Positions 1-11,360 of a stretch of DNA of 64,000 bases are shown piece by piece. The stretch is from Acarospora socialis (Eukaryota > Ascomycota > Lecanoromycetes > Acarosporales > Acarosporaceae), in NCBI GenBank assembly GCA_025617375.2, contig JAMYGW020000001.1:2232001-2296000 (forward strand), written 5' to 3'. The translations under genes and the position numbers were made by a program. Each line of letters starts with the position of its first letter. The first letter of the stretch is position 1. The notes under the pieces were generated by a model. It saw nothing but the letters and a program-made list of their open reading frames with translations, was not told the DNA's origin and did no database searches.

Positions 1-463
1 TTCCTATCAGTCTTTTCTCTTTGTGTCACGACACTAAGCTCTGGCTTGCATGACTCTACTTGTCATCTCTCACACCGTACGATCAAGCATCGGCCTATAT
101 TCTCCTTCGTTACCTTTATATTCATATATCATCATTGATACAAACTTTCCGATTTGTACAGCAGCCCCACTGGCGCTCTCACTCACTTGCTCCGAGTTCC
201 TACGTCCAACGTCAGCTGTCGACGGGTCAGACACTCGCTGCGCGTGCGAGGCTCAGCGGAACCTTCAGCTGAGCAGAGGAAGCGTAAGCATTATAACGCC
301 CAACAACACTAATATATAGCCTTGTTGGTATACACATCAGCTCCCATTAGATATCTATGGCATTGCAATGGGATGTACGTGCATAGGGGATACCTGAGGT
401 ATAGATAGGGACCAGTGCAGCAGCGTTGGGCTTTGTACGACACAGCCCAGGAAGACTCTCAGA
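1..463. other. intergenic / upstream region, no gene seen
   Basis: No open frame here has recognisable protein features. It is probably the upstream region and 5' leader of the PQ-loop gene that begins at 464, and possibly the tail of a gene lying outside the window. Confidence 0.5.
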
Positions 464-1774
464 ATGTTTTACGATGGATTTGACTCTCTTCCGGATCGCT
501 GCATTCCTACGACCAGCTTTCTTGTTGGGGTCTCTTCCACCTTTCACACCTGTATCCCTACGCCACTCGCATTCATTTCGACCGCTCTCGGCACTCTCAG
601 CATCATCTCCTGGCTCTTCGCACAGGCCCCGCAGATCGTCAAGAACCATTCAATAAAGTCGACATCGGGGTTAAGTTTATGGTTCTTGCTGGAGTGGGCT
701 GCTGGAGATACAACAAACTTGCTTGGTGCAATCTTGACGAGGCAGGCGGGATGGCAGGTTATAGTTGCTGGATATTACGTCTCCGTTGACGTCGTACTGG
801 TATGGCAGTGGATGTGGTATACACATTACAAACCATGGCGAGAAGCGAGGCTGAACTCATCGTGCCTTATGGTCGAAGGAGACGGAGACGATGATGGAAG
901 GCTGGGGCAGGTCGTTCAGGGGTTTCCTCCCGTCGAACATACTTCCGAGTCTCGATTGACCAGAGACGCCAAACGCGGACCAGAAGAATACAAGAACTCC
1001 GCGAAGCCAATACCGACGCCTGTCTCCAACCTTCAAGACCTCACATGTTCCTCCACCCCGCGAGAGAAGGCAACCCCCCAATCCTCGCCCCGCTCACTAA
1101 CCCGTACGCATGCACCGACATTCTCTCCATATCCATCCCCAAAGACTCTCCTCTTCATCTCCACCCTCTGCGCCATCCTCGCAAACGCCTCTCCACTCAC
1201 CACAACTCCCCTCGCCGCCGACACCCCCACACCCCACCCATCCACCGGCAACATCGCCGAACTCGCCGGCCGCATCTTCAGCTGGACCAGCACCCTCCTC
1301 TACATCGGCTCGCGCCTCCCCCAACTCTACAAAAACCACTCCCGCCGCTCCACCGCCGGCCTCAGCCCCAGCCTCTTCATCGCCGCCTTCTTCGGCAACC
1401 TCTTTTACAGCACCTCCATCCTCACCAATCCCTGCGCCTGGGCCGACCTTCCAGCCTACGGCGGCGGAGGCTGGGTCGGTCGTGAAGGGAGCGATCGCCG
1501 CGAATGGGTCACGCTCGCGGCGCCGTTCTGGCTCGGTGCGGCGGGGGTGTTGGGGCTGGACGCGACGGTTGGCCTGCAGTTTTGGATGTTTGGGGAAGAG
1601 AAGGAGAAGGTCGTGAAGGTGAGGGATGAGAGGGGAACGAGTAGGTGGAGGAAGGTGAGTGGGTGGATGAGGGGCTGGGTGCCGAGTGTGAGTCCGAGTA
1701 GGGTTGTTGATCGCGGAGAGGAGAGGGGATTGCTTAGGGGTGGTCAGGAGGGTGGTCGGTATGGTGCGGCTTGA
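464..1774 (+). CDS. PQ-loop repeat membrane protein (vacuolar/lysosomal cationic amino-acid transporter type)
   Basis: Single-exon gene of 436 residues. Two PQ-loop repeats are visible: the first around residues 50-90 (QAPQIVKNHS followed by a GLSLWFLLEW helix and GDTTNLLGA), the second around 280-320 (SRLPQLYKNHSRRSTAGLS). Hydrophobic helices surround both. This is the layout of the Ypq1/PQLC2 (SLC66A1) family, which exports basic amino acids from the vacuole or lysosome. The loop between the repeats, about residues 130-260, is long, hydrophilic and Ser/Pro/Thr-rich, as in fungal members. The C-terminal ~70 residues are basic and cytosolic-looking. The start at 464 gives a hydrophobic stretch ahead of the first PQ motif; a slightly different start cannot be excluded. 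Coding-strand composition switches from C-rich (about 1010-1440) to G-rich (about 1480-1770). The family call is firm, the substrate is inferred. Confidence 0.85.
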   Translation: MFYDGFDSLPDRCIPTTSFLVGVSSTFHTCIPTPLAFISTALGTLSIISWLFAQAPQIVKNHSIKSTSGLSLWFLLEWAAGDTTNLLGAILTRQAGWQVIVAGYYVSVDVVLVWQWMWYTHYKPWREARLNSSCLMVEGDGDDDGRLGQVVQGFPPVEHTSESRLTRDAKRGPEEYKNSAKPIPTPVSNLQDLTCSSTPREKATPQSSPRSLTRTHAPTFSPYPSPKTLLFISTLCAILANASPLTTTPLAADTPTPHPSTGNIAELAGRIFSWTSTLLYIGSRLPQLYKNHSRRSTAGLSPSLFIAAFFGNLFYSTSILTNPCAWADLPAYGGGGWVGREGSDRREWVTLAAPFWLGAAGVLGLDATVGLQFWMFGEEKEKVVKVRDERGTSRWRKVSGWMRGWVPSVSPSRVVDRGEERGLLRGGQEGGRYGAA

Positions 1775-2084
1775 GGGGCGCTCATGCCAGGTTATCGTAT
1801 AGTTCGGGTGGGCGTTTGGCAGGGTTCTGGGCCTGGGTTGTCAGGAGGTAGGTGTTGCTTGTAGTAATGTCTTAGACCGGCGGTTGGGCATGGCCAGGAC
1901 TCCACAACAGTGGCATACATAGATGGCGCATCGTGTTTAGATCAGTAGCAATTTTACCTTCTCAGCATTAATATTCTTATCCAAGAAACTTTTATTACGT
2001 GCGGTAGCTCACGCTCCCCCAGCCCCTCCAGCCCTCACTTTTAGTAGACTGCTGATCAGGGGTTGATAACTGATGGAGGCTCTG

Positions 2085-2760
2085 TAGGGTTTTCGAAGCC
2101 ATGATTGTTGAACGTCGCACTGCGCACAAAGCCAGCACGCTCTGGTGATGAACAAGCGGTTTTATAGATTGTTGTCGAACGTCTCATTGCACCGAGAGTC
2201 AGTGTGGTGTTGTTGAACGTCTCATTGAGCAGAAAGTCAGCACCAGCTCATGACGGGGTGAGACTGGGGTTTTGGAGATTCATGTCGAACGTCTCATCGC
2301 GCAGGAAGTCAGCATGGGCTGATGATGGTTTGTAAGTAGGAAGATTTTCAGCGGTTGGCGACGGTTTCTTGAGACCATCATCAAACATCTCAAGGAATGA
2401 AAGAAGTGAGCCTGATCTGATGATGAATCAGGGCAGATACACCTTAGGAAGGTAGAGATGGTTTTGGAGGTTTGTTGTTGAACGTCTCATCAACCCAGAA
2501 GTCACCATGAGGCGATGATGGTTCAAGAAAGGTGGCTACTGCTTGAAGATGGTTCCGAAAGATTGTTATCAATCGTCTCACTGCATAGGACGCCGGCAGT
2601 CTCATGACGAGTTGAGAACAAAGTTTCTGAGGTCGTCATTGAACGTCTCTGTGGGCCGTCTTGTAGTACCTTTGAGGTTATACGTATACTGCACTCATCA
2701 GCAGCAAAGAGTCTATAATGGTACAAATGCCTCTGCCATTGAACGTCTCGTCAGTAAGCC
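2085..2760. repeat. degenerate array of nine copies of a TTGAACGTCTCAT-type unit
   Basis: The motif TTGAACGTCTCAT (or TCGAACGTCTCAT) recurs with copies starting near 2108, 2175, 2213, 2285, 2381, 2478, 2569, 2639 and 2739. Most copies continue with a weaker shared tail resembling AGAAGTCAGCA and then TGATGATGG, and several are preceded by GGTTTTGGAGATTGTTG-like sequence. Unit length runs from about 38 to 100 nt, commonly 70-100. All copies have the same orientation. No long frame runs through the array. It looks like an old tandem array that has drifted; its function is unknown. The flanks (1775-2084 and 2761-2939) hold nothing I recognise. Confidence 0.7.
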
Positions 2761-2939
2761 CTAAGCAGACAGTTCGATATGAAATCACACAAACACAACT
2801 AAGCAGCCCACAGAGGTGATACTATAACCACGGGACCAAATCTTGAGCACTCATGAGATCAATATCGTTATGCATTGCATCGTTTGAACCAAAGGGTTCC
2901 CATGTCAGAGGAAGTCTACCGAGTCCCTTTCCAGCTCCC

Positions 2940-3464
2940 CTACGCTTCCAGTAGTCTTTCTACCAACCTCTTGTGTAGCTCCTTATGGCTCTTGCCCATT
3001 GTTGCCCGCACATATGGCATCAACAGCACATTACAGCTCACCGCCGTCGTCTCCCGTAACATCGAACCTCCACCGCCTCCCTCTCCTTTCCCGTCAGGAC
3101 CGTTTTCAGCATTGATCCCGTTGTACACTTCCCACTCCCCACTAATCTCGAGCCCCATAGGCGCATGGACCTTTGTCCTCAGCCCGGAGATGGTGTTCTC
3201 GAACGAGGCGGTATAGGAAACGGTCGTTGGCCAGAAGGGAATGGGAAGCTTGTCTGTTATCAGGTACGTTGGGGCTGGTCCACTCGATGCTCTGTTGTCA
3301 TCAGATGGCATGGAGGAGCTGAGAGGATGATGCGAGACTACAAGCGGGTTCAACTCAATCATCAAGCTGTGGTTATGGAGGGCGGCGAGGGCGGTGCGTG
3401 GGGTTATGGGCGGTGGCAGTGGGGTTGTGGTCATGGTTGTGAAGCTGGAGTCGAGATCTGGCAT
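2940..3464 (-). CDS. small conserved fungal protein, DUF7053-like
   Basis: An open frame of 174 residues reading leftwards from 3464. The segment TTTPLPPPITPRTALAALHNH followed by MIELNPLVVSHHP near the N-terminus resembles the opening of fungal DUF7053 proteins, and a beta-rich stretch follows (YLITDKLPIPFWPTTVSYTASFEN). A Gly-rich low-complexity run interrupts the C-terminal third. There is no signal peptide or membrane segment. The start could be the ATG at 3464 or the next Met ten codons in. The family is functionally uncharacterised; the call comes from remembered sequence resemblance only. Confidence 0.6.
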   Translation of the reverse strand: MPDLDSSFTTMTTTPLPPPITPRTALAALHNHSLMIELNPLVVSHHPLSSSMPSDDNRASSGPAPTYLITDKLPIPFWPTTVSYTASFENTISGLRTKVHAPMGLEISGEWEVYNGINAENGPDGKGEGGGGGSMLRETTAVSCNVLLMPYVRATMGKSHKELHKRLVERLLEA

Positions 3465-4080
3465 TGAAAGGTGTCAGTATTGTTCGTGAACTTTGGTTGA
3501 GAGCGAAAATGGGTTTGGGCCTTACAGGAAGTCATCGCTGTCAGAGTCCAGCTACTTACCGGTGCTATGAGTATTATTAAGGTAGGTACTTCGTAGCGGA
3601 AGCGGCTGTCAACACGCTAGGCCTTTCTAGGTGCCGTTATTAATCTCCTAATTACCTTACTTGTACGAGTATTGCACGACGCCTCTGCTAGGTACCTCGA
3701 TTATCCCTTGTTTCTTTGATTATTGATAGTCGTGTCTTCCGTGCCCTTGTTTGTGTTGCCTGCTATATTTCTCTATCCTCCGTCCTCCCTTGTTGTCGTT
3801 TCTTTATTTGCTTGCAGTGCGCCCAACTTTTCAAAGGCTGCCTTTATCTTCGCAACCTGTCCCAATCCTTCTTAGGGCAGCCTCACTTTGTTGTGCTATA
3901 TTTGTGACACAATACAAGATGTCAATACAGTTCTTTCAGTTGGCCTCTCGAGGCATAGAGAATCTCTCGAGTATAAGGATAATGTCTCTGCCATCGGTCG
4001 TAACTCTTAGGAATCTCTGCATAGACTACTCTATGGGACTGAGAATATAGTTACTACTATCGAGAAATCCATTCATCACC
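3465..4080. other. intergenic region
   Basis: Lies between the divergent DUF7053-like and kinase genes, so it probably holds both promoters. It is AT-richer than its neighbours with pyrimidine runs near 3750-3830, and no coding signal was recognised. Confidence 0.5.
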
Positions 4081-5529
4081 ATGGGCGAAAATCCTTATAT
4101 CATCGACCAGATTCGTCATATTGCTTACCGACCTGCACATGATCTTCATCAGTACATCAACTTCGACGACGGACCACCCACGCATCTTTTCCAATGTCCT
4201 GATCCTCTTGCTTTGCCGACAAGTAGGTACTGGAGAAGCAGGCAGAGAAGGGGCACTAATTGGCTTGGGGGAAAGTTCCTGCGAGAGGAATGTCCACGCC
4301 TGGCCGAGGAGTTTATAATATATGGGCGGATAGGCCGTGGAAGTAAGTAGCTCTGAAATATGGCGCGGTGTACAGTCGCTGATACGGGTTCCAGCGTTCG
4401 GTACTGTTTATGCCGCCCGCAGCAGGCACGAAGTCGATGGTAGGATCCGGCATTACGCCATCAAAGTACAGCTTTACGTCGGATACGGTGACGGCAGACA
4501 CATTGGGTACCTCGATCAAGGTCCGCAAAATGCCACTTGGGTGACGCACAGAGAAGCCGCTGTACTCAATTGCCTTCGAGGCAATGACCGAGTTTCACAG
4601 ATTCATTCAGCCTATCTGCATCGCTCCCTGGCGTATATTGTTATGGATCAGTTTAGTGTGGATTACGATCCAGGGATGGATACTCTGCCGCAGATTCGGA
4701 GCATGGCTGAGGCTGACGAGTACCCCGGGTTCCAAGGAACGGGGCTTCTCAACGACTCTGAGAAGTCTGGTCACCTTGGAGAGCCGCAGGTACGCAAGGT
4801 TGTTTCACACCTTCTAGAAGCGCTGATGTTTCTCAATGACAGAAGAATGACGCATCAGGACTTGAGTAACAGGAATTACTTGGTCGATGAAGATCTCAAT
4901 GTAAGTGCTGATGATTCACTTTCCTCAAATCCTCCCCGCCTCTGTCAAGTCGCAGGCCGGTTTTCTGACAATGCGGACTCTAGGTCCAATTGATCGATTT
5001 CGACGTCGATCTCATACTGGATCCCGAACGATACAAAGACGGGTATGACACAGCCTATATTGCAGCACTCGAAGATAGAATTACCCCCGAGTTGTGTGCG
5101 TGGCTGTTAGATGAGGATCCAGACGCAGGAACCAATGGCCAGGTGGACTTCCGCGTGCGAGACGTCCGTGACGAACCACTCTGGAGACTTGGTGTGATCA
5201 TGTTCCAGCTGCTGCACGGATACCCGCCATGGGACAGCCCCCGTTTCAGCGTACCTCCACTCGTCGTCAAAGGGCGCTTGAGTCCAGCTCAGCTGACAAG
5301 ACACAGAGAGTATCGGGATGACAGGCGACGACGAATGATAAATGAGCCCGTACAAATTTCAGACAAACTCCCGTTGACTCAAGATTGTATTGATGTTCTG
5401 AAGGCGATGCTCGCGAATGACGTTGAGGACCGACCTAGCATCGAGGAGCTGGTAGCCTTTCCATGGTTCCAAGGCTCCTATCTTGATGGTGGCGATGACT
5501 TCATAAGACCTGAAAGAGATTCGGATTAG
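4081..5529 (+). CDS. atypical serine/threonine-type protein kinase
   Basis: Three exons: 4081-4342, 4395-4900 and 4984-5529, with introns of 52 and 83 nt in phases 1 and 0. They give 437 residues. The first junction restores a perfect glycine-rich loop, GRGTFGTVYA (about residue 85), which strongly supports the model. The following elements are a VAIK-like HYAIKV (Lys near 110), a catalytic loop HQDLSNRN (about 240) and LIDFDVDL (about 260) where DFG is expected. The C-lobe helix DEPLWRLGVIMFQLLHGYPPWD and the closing RPSIEELVAFPWF are typical of Ser/Thr kinases. HRD is HQD and the DFG glycine is Asp, so the catalytic Lys, Asp, Asn and metal-binding Asp remain but the activation-loop hinge is altered. 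No close family is recognised. The N-terminal 80 residues match nothing I know. Confidence 0.85.
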
Positions 5530-6939
5530 TCTGGTCGAATGATCTACTAGGTTACTGGAGAGTGTGTATAAATATTGATTCTGTGTACTGCTTCAACCCG
5601 TTTTTTATCACACATCTGTGTTCTCGCTTTTTTGTATCTTGGTCTAGCTCTTTACCACTGCGAGTTCAAGTTATTACACTTATATATTACTCGAGAAAGA
5701 TGTCATTTCACATGTTCGTTTCTACAACTGTTTCTTCCCCGAATGGCATTGACTCGCTCTAGGCTTTGTTGAGCGACATAGTGAACGCTCTACCTACTTC
5801 GTCCATATCTATCGGACCCAACTGCTGGTAAAGCGTCGATGTTGTTGCTTCCATCCCCATTAACCTCCACTCCAGTAAAGCCAAATCTCAATACATCATC
5901 CGTCAGAAGCCACTCACATAACAAGACAGATCCTAACTCAATTTCCGAGTCATTACTTGGTATACCAGTCGTCCTCTTCTCATAGCCAACATCTTCCGTT
6001 CGCACTTGCTCGTCACCGACAAGGGCTTCAACTACTTACAATTACCAACGGCGATAAGACGGCGCTATGACGCAGACTTGGCGTTTAGCATCCAACCTTT
6101 CATACAAAATTCGTACCATACCAACGTTTTCAAGCATCACTTTGCGCTACTCTACAGGTGGCCGCCAAGGAACAGCCCGACCCGAGTCTAAGCCATTACT
6201 CCCTGATTTCTGAGGAACCTACATCCACACCCACAGTAGTGAGAGCTTGGAGAATTCGTATGTCTGACGTATACGTTGAAGATGTGGGTGTCAGGAGCAG
6301 CAAGCCAACATTAATCACCGATAGTAAGACGATGCATGGACTCGTGGACTGAGAGGGATGAAGAAGAGGAAGCAGTTCCTGCATCTAAGAAGGTGGGACG
6401 AGTCAAGTGAAGATTGACAGGGCTGACAGAATGCTGGCTGAGGCCCCAGATGTTCTCAATTCGTGCATACCTAGGTGACGAAGCGCCAGAGCTTGTTTAT
6501 GATATTCTCTTTGGCGTGATTCTCGCTTCAGTCATTATCTTCTTTGTCTAGTTGATATTTCTACACAAGTAGGTAGGGCAAGTCGACCTGTGTGCGGCGA
6601 TCCCCACTACCAGAATGATCTCACCTCAGCTGCATCATCTCACCCAAATATTATATGGTTTCTGACGATGGAGCCACAGCTAAGTGAATACACACACAGC
6701 CACAACACTATTTCTTCGACCAAACTCTTACGTATGATACTCTACGTAACTTGAGTTCATAACCACATGCACTCCTCTGATATCACTCGCCTCACTCTTG
6801 CTTGATCGAACAAGTACTATGCTGTCGTCGGTCCGCCCAAACCGTCCCCTCTAATCACATCTCGAGTTCTCCCATCCTCAAAAGCGCAACAACCTCACAC
6901 CCACAACACCCTTCACCCAAGAACTCGCCAGTGCTCACA
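5530..6939. other. intergenic region of about 1.4 kb
   Basis: Short frames occur on both strands (for example 5790-6005 minus, 71 codons) but none shows a domain, signal peptide or convincing splice structure. The last 150 bases before 6940 are C-rich and probably the leader of the next gene. Confidence 0.5.
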
Positions 6940-7645
6940 ATGCCTCGGCGCAAATACACCATCTCCGCCCCCTCCCACCGCTACCCGCACCCGCACCCTC
7001 CCGCCCTCACTTCATACCTCTCCACCGGCGGCACCCTCTCCGCCCTCGCCCGCCACCTCATGGCCCGGCCCCTCCTCACCAGCGTCGCCGTCCTCCAACA
7101 AGAATACGAAGCCGGCATGGACGCCCACTCGCAGACCCCGCCGGGCCGCAAGGTAACCACCGACACCTCCCTCTCCGGCATCGGCGGCTTCCTACACCCG
7201 TCCTACTCGCGCGCCGTCCTGATCCCTTCCGAGGCACGCTTCGATCGCGTCGTGCGCTGTGCGGGACTCTTGGACTCGCCGGAGTGGTTGGCGTGTCGGC
7301 CGCTCCCGGCGGAGTTGTCGACCGAGGAGGCGTATGCGCTGGGAAAGTATTTCGAGCGGGTTGTTGAGGTGTTTGAGGAGGTGGTGGAGGAGGCGGAGGA
7401 GGAGGAGGAGGAGGGGAGGTGGGCGTGGGTGGAGAAGCTGGATCAGAAGTGGGTGGAGGCTGTGAGAGCGAAAGCTACCGGGCCTGGTGAGTTTCTGTTT
7501 TCAGGAAACATAAGTTATTCGGAACATGTACTGATAGTGTTGCGTAGGGGTTGCAGAGGTTGCCGAGCGTGTGGGTTTTTGGGACGACACGAGAAGAGTG
7601 GGGGAGGAGCTGCTAAGACGAGGGATGAACAGCGGAAGGATCTAA
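6940..7645 (+). CDS. hypothetical protein with an acidic helix
   Basis: Two exons, 6940-7486 and 7548-7645, separated by a 61-nt GTGAGT...TAG intron in phase 1, giving 214 residues. The ATG at 6940 begins MPRRKYTIS. An earlier in-frame ATG at 6802 is possible, but the sequence between looks like a non-coding leader. The N-terminal half is Pro/His/Ser-rich. A segment EAYALGKYFERVVEVFEEVVEEAEEEEEEGRW (about 140-170) is predicted helical and strongly acidic, and the C-terminus after the splice (GVAEVAERVGFWDDTRRVGEELLRR) is also helical. I do not recognise the family. Coding-strand composition switches from C-rich to G-rich near 7260. Confidence 0.65.
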
Positions 7646-8939
7646 GCATGAGGCTGTTGGAAGGATGTGATGGGGATACGGGTTGATAATGCGGCTGAAG
7701 TTGGGATGAATAGCAGCTGTCGAAGAGATGCCGTCGCACGCATTCAGGGTCTTGGAAATATGCCAGGAAAGGTTAGCAAGGATAGCAGCAATCAAACGGT
7801 GATTTCAAGTCAAGGTTTGATCAGGATGTCATGTCAGTAGAAGTAGTGCAAGACAATGAAACACGAGCTGTGTCAATGAAAACAAGGTACTGAATGTGGG
7901 AAATGTTGTGGATGCTTGAACTCGGGGCGAGTCCTATACCGGAGCTTTTGTTACCGTTGCTGTTGGGCCTGCGATCTCGCTGCATCGGGTGCTTGATGAG
8001 ACATGTGGAAACGATGTTCATTATTTGCGCAATGAGATTTCTGAAATGGGAGAGACTGCAAAATCTTGTCATTGTTGCCTCATATGTACGAAGGCGATAG
8101 ACAAAATTCTTCGCCAGTCCCAAGACATTACGATTGACAACAAAGTAGTCAAAAAAAGTCCCATACTTAGCTGAGACTAGGTTTAACAGCTGCTTCTGGG
8201 GTACTTCAGCTTTAGCAGTTCTCAATCTGCAACAGTTGAAGGTATATGCTGCAAGATTATGTTGTTCTTCTTGTGATTCTATGTAAATAGGTCAAGGTGG
8301 GAGATGGTGAAGAATCTTGTCAATCGTCTTCGTACTTCGTACAGCTGAGCCAGCGGCGAGTTACCGATCTCTGGTATGAATAAGGTTAAATGAATGGAAA
8401 GGTCAACGCTATCAGACTGATGCACTAGGTGCAGTCGACATCGTATATGGACTACACGATGCTCTATTGTTTGGAATCATGATTTTGATTCATCATAATC
8501 TGTGGTCTATGGGGATAGTTGCTTCTATTCACCACGTCGAGATTGTATCTCCCAGTCACTGTATGGCAGAAATAGGAAAACCTTCGAATGCCTTAACCAT
8601 GATCTTTTTCCTACCTCATCAACTCGACTCTATTCAAAATCTGTCCCTTATCATACCGCCAGACGGTAGTGCTGTTCAATGACCGAGATCGTCTCCGCGT
8701 AACACATTTTCAGCTTCGCCACATCCTCAAATATTCCCAAATAACACCATCATTCACTGCGGAGCCAAACGAGTCAGTTTCCAACTCCACACTACACTCA
8801 CAAATCTCCTCTCCTCACTCATTCCAAGGAATCTGACGTGAAGTCCAGAGAACGACACGGGAACAAACCACGGCACAAGGCCAGTCCAGCTTTGCTTGAT
8901 TTCATCTCCGACGCTATCCTGAGCAATCACCGAGCGAAC
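7646..8939. other. intergenic region of about 1.3 kb
   Basis: AT-richer spacer. The frame at 7821-8225 (minus, 134 codons) has no protein-like features. Nothing else was recognised. Confidence 0.5.
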
Positions 8940-9718
8940 ATGCCTGTCAGACGTCGACGTACCACTCGACCGAATGTCACCACTCGAGCCGCAGCTATCA
9001 TCGCTCGCAAAGCCTTCCCGCTCTTTAAATTGCCGGCTGAGATCCGCAACATGATCTACGAATACGCACTCGGGTGGAGTTACGCCATGGATTGTATTGC
9101 CAACGATCACTTTCCAGAGCGCTGGACACCACGCGGTTGGGAGGTTCGCTGGACGCCAGGTATCTTGCTTGGTAATCGACAATTTTACGCCGAAGCTGTA
9201 CGTATCGCCTATAACAAACCTCTTCAAATAGAGCATCCGCGTTCAAACAATATCTTCTCATGGTGCTTCAGCGCGTCCACCTTGAGGCGTCTCCGCTTTG
9301 TGAACTTCGAAATCGATGTTGACAGAGATGCCAGATTAGCATGGAGTAGGAAAGGGTTCGATAGTGGTTGGTGTAGGATCACAAGATATCTGGCATCCGT
9401 CTGGCATTCGGAGCACGACCTGCAACTATTGAAGATAACAATAAGCGACAAAAGGAGACACCGTGGTTGCGAGGTAGTCATTGGCGAATGTGGAATTCTG
9501 ACGGACTCGATGGATATCTAAGAGATATCTGCAGCCCCTTGAGAGCAGTCGGCCGAGTGAAGGAGGTGGTCATCGAAGGGGACATTCCAACCTGGTATGC
9601 CAACGAGCTGAAAGTCCACATGGAGGCCGGCCCAGGACCAGAACATATACGTATGTTCACTATCACAAACCGCGAGAACCGCGAGCGTCTAGCGCTGGAG
9701 CAGCAGAGAACTCGGTAG
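8940..9718 (+). CDS. F-box-like protein, reading frame broken once
   Basis: The first part begins at the ATG at 8940 (MPVRRRRTTRPN), in an open frame that stops at 9521. An F-box-like start, FPLFKLPAEIRNMIYEYAL, lies near residue 25, followed by a segment on old-name and observed-site lines (PGILLGNRQFYAEAVRIAY), the usual build of the many fungal proteins that report on a landmark LPxEIRxxIY. The natural continuation (DGLDGYLRDICSPLRAVGRVKEVVIEGDIP) lies in a different frame, open from about 9467 to 9718. The two overlap by about 50 nt, and I see no acceptable GT-AG intron joining them. So this is a recent frameshift, an assembly indel, or a very unusual splice. If broken, it would be a young pseudogene. 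Confidence 0.6.
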
Positions 9719-9938
9719 GGAAGCACGACTGGATTAGCCTGAACAAGAATCGCCTCAGTAGTAGAACCTATTAGAGGAGGCTGGGTTCCCAACGTTGCTG
9801 GCGTACGTTCAAGGTGGAGTGGTTTTGTTTCGTAACGGCATGTTCGGGGTCAGGAGCTGGCAAGTAACTCTCTGTAGCCTTGAAAAGATTACTAGCTATC
9901 ATGCGGTTCTATTCAGACCCTAGTCGGCTTGACGTTGC

Positions 9939-11360
9939 TCAAGTGCCATCAGTCTTAAACCAACTTTCATCAAAGTCTCCAAGTTCTCCAAAGTCGTCGT
10001 CAACATTTCCTCCTCCGTTACCTTCCTCCATAGGGAAGTCTACTGAACCGAAGAACATGTCATCGAAGTTAGATCCTGGGGGCAGAAGATCTGGTGGTGC
10101 ATCTGCACTCTTTGCAGCCGTTCTTGAGGTCGGCACGGTGTTCACTACACTTTCCGCCGAGGCTGAAGTTGTTCCAATGTTCACCATTGCAAAGTCATCG
10201 GTCGCATTGGCAAAGCTTTCCAATCCCGGGAGCAGCGAGTCGATATCCTCGATTGGGCCTGCGGGTAGGGCAGACGCCTTCCCGGTAATTGCGTTGGCCG
10301 CGAAGGGGTCGTCGATGAGAAGAGCGTCAGAATTACCCGCATGGGTAGAGAAATCCATGTCGAAGTTCATTTCATCATTACCTCCACCACCAACGGTATC
10401 GTCAAACATAGAGTCAAAGTCTAGATCCTTGATATTTCCGCTAGCTTGCGTTTCGTCGGGCACGTGCACTTCTATGCTCGTAGTGTTTTCGTGTTCTGCT
10501 TCCATGGCAGATTGGATTTCGGCGGCCTTGTCGTCACTCGTTGTCACCGGGTCTTTGATTGGCACTGCTGGCTTTGCTTCAGGTGGGGGATCTGGATTGT
10601 GATTCTCTCTGGCAGTGGGAGATTCTGCCTTTGGTGGTAAATCCAAGGTCATCTTGCTTTCCTGATCCAAACCCGGTGCCTCGACCTTAATGAAAGGATC
10701 TGCGGTGATGGCGTCGGCAGCTTTTTCGTCTTCGCCCGCCGGTTCATCTGCGGTGACCGTATCTGTTCCAATATGCTGCGATTGCTGTAATAATGTCTTA
10801 CTAGGCGCAGCACTGGCTGCAGCTCTCCCTATGGAGGCCTCTTGCTCGCGCATTGCTCGATGATTTTGCGAAGTAGCGAGGTCGCTCTCCATTACAGCCA
10901 TTGCTCGTAGCTGAAGCCAAGAGACTGTTAGCCCGAGTCAAAGATCGTTGTCTTGACGGAGAAGTCTCTTGGACTAAGCCTGGACAATCATGTCCTTGCT
11001 GATCATGTCCTTGCTGGCGAATAGCTTGAGTCTTGATGGGGAAACAAGGCTTCCTTAACATCGACAAACAGTGAAAGAAATTGAGGGCTTACAATCTCAA
11101 TCTCGAGCTCATCTAACGCATCGTGAAATCCGAGCTGAGCTGCAGATATGATTCGTTTCGTTTGCTCATTTGTATGTATGATGCTCTTAGGGCTATGCAG
11201 TGACGGATCTCGGAAGACTCTGGCTACCTGTAAGAGCTGCGATGCAGATCAGTAAGGCATGTTTTCGTCAAACCAGGGACCAAGTTGAAGATCATACCAC
11301 TCGATCAACCATTGTCGGCAGGACCTCTAAAGCATGCTGGGTGCCTTCGGGGTTGGCCAT
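9939..11360 (-). CDS. MED2: Mediator complex subunit 2-like protein
   Basis: Three exons on the minus strand: 11298-11360, 11093-11236 and 9939-10910, with introns of 61 and 182 nt, both phase 0, giving 392 residues. The spliced N-terminus reads MANPEGTQHALEVLPTMVDR, then LLQVARVFRDPSLHSPKSII and QTKRIISAAQLGFHDALDEL. This is the compact helical region conserved in filamentous-fungal Mediator subunit 2, a tail-module component of the RNA polymerase II coactivator. The rest is acidic and low in complexity, rich in FD/DF patches (DLDFDSMFDD, MNFDMDFS, NFDDMFFG, DFDESWF), typical of an activation-like disordered tail. Both introns have good donor sites (GTATGA, GTAAGC). The call rests on remembered family resemblance. 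Confidence 0.65.

Noticed and set aside
5790-6005. 71-codon minus-strand frame
   Set aside because: No domain, signal peptide or neighbouring exon; cannot be supported.
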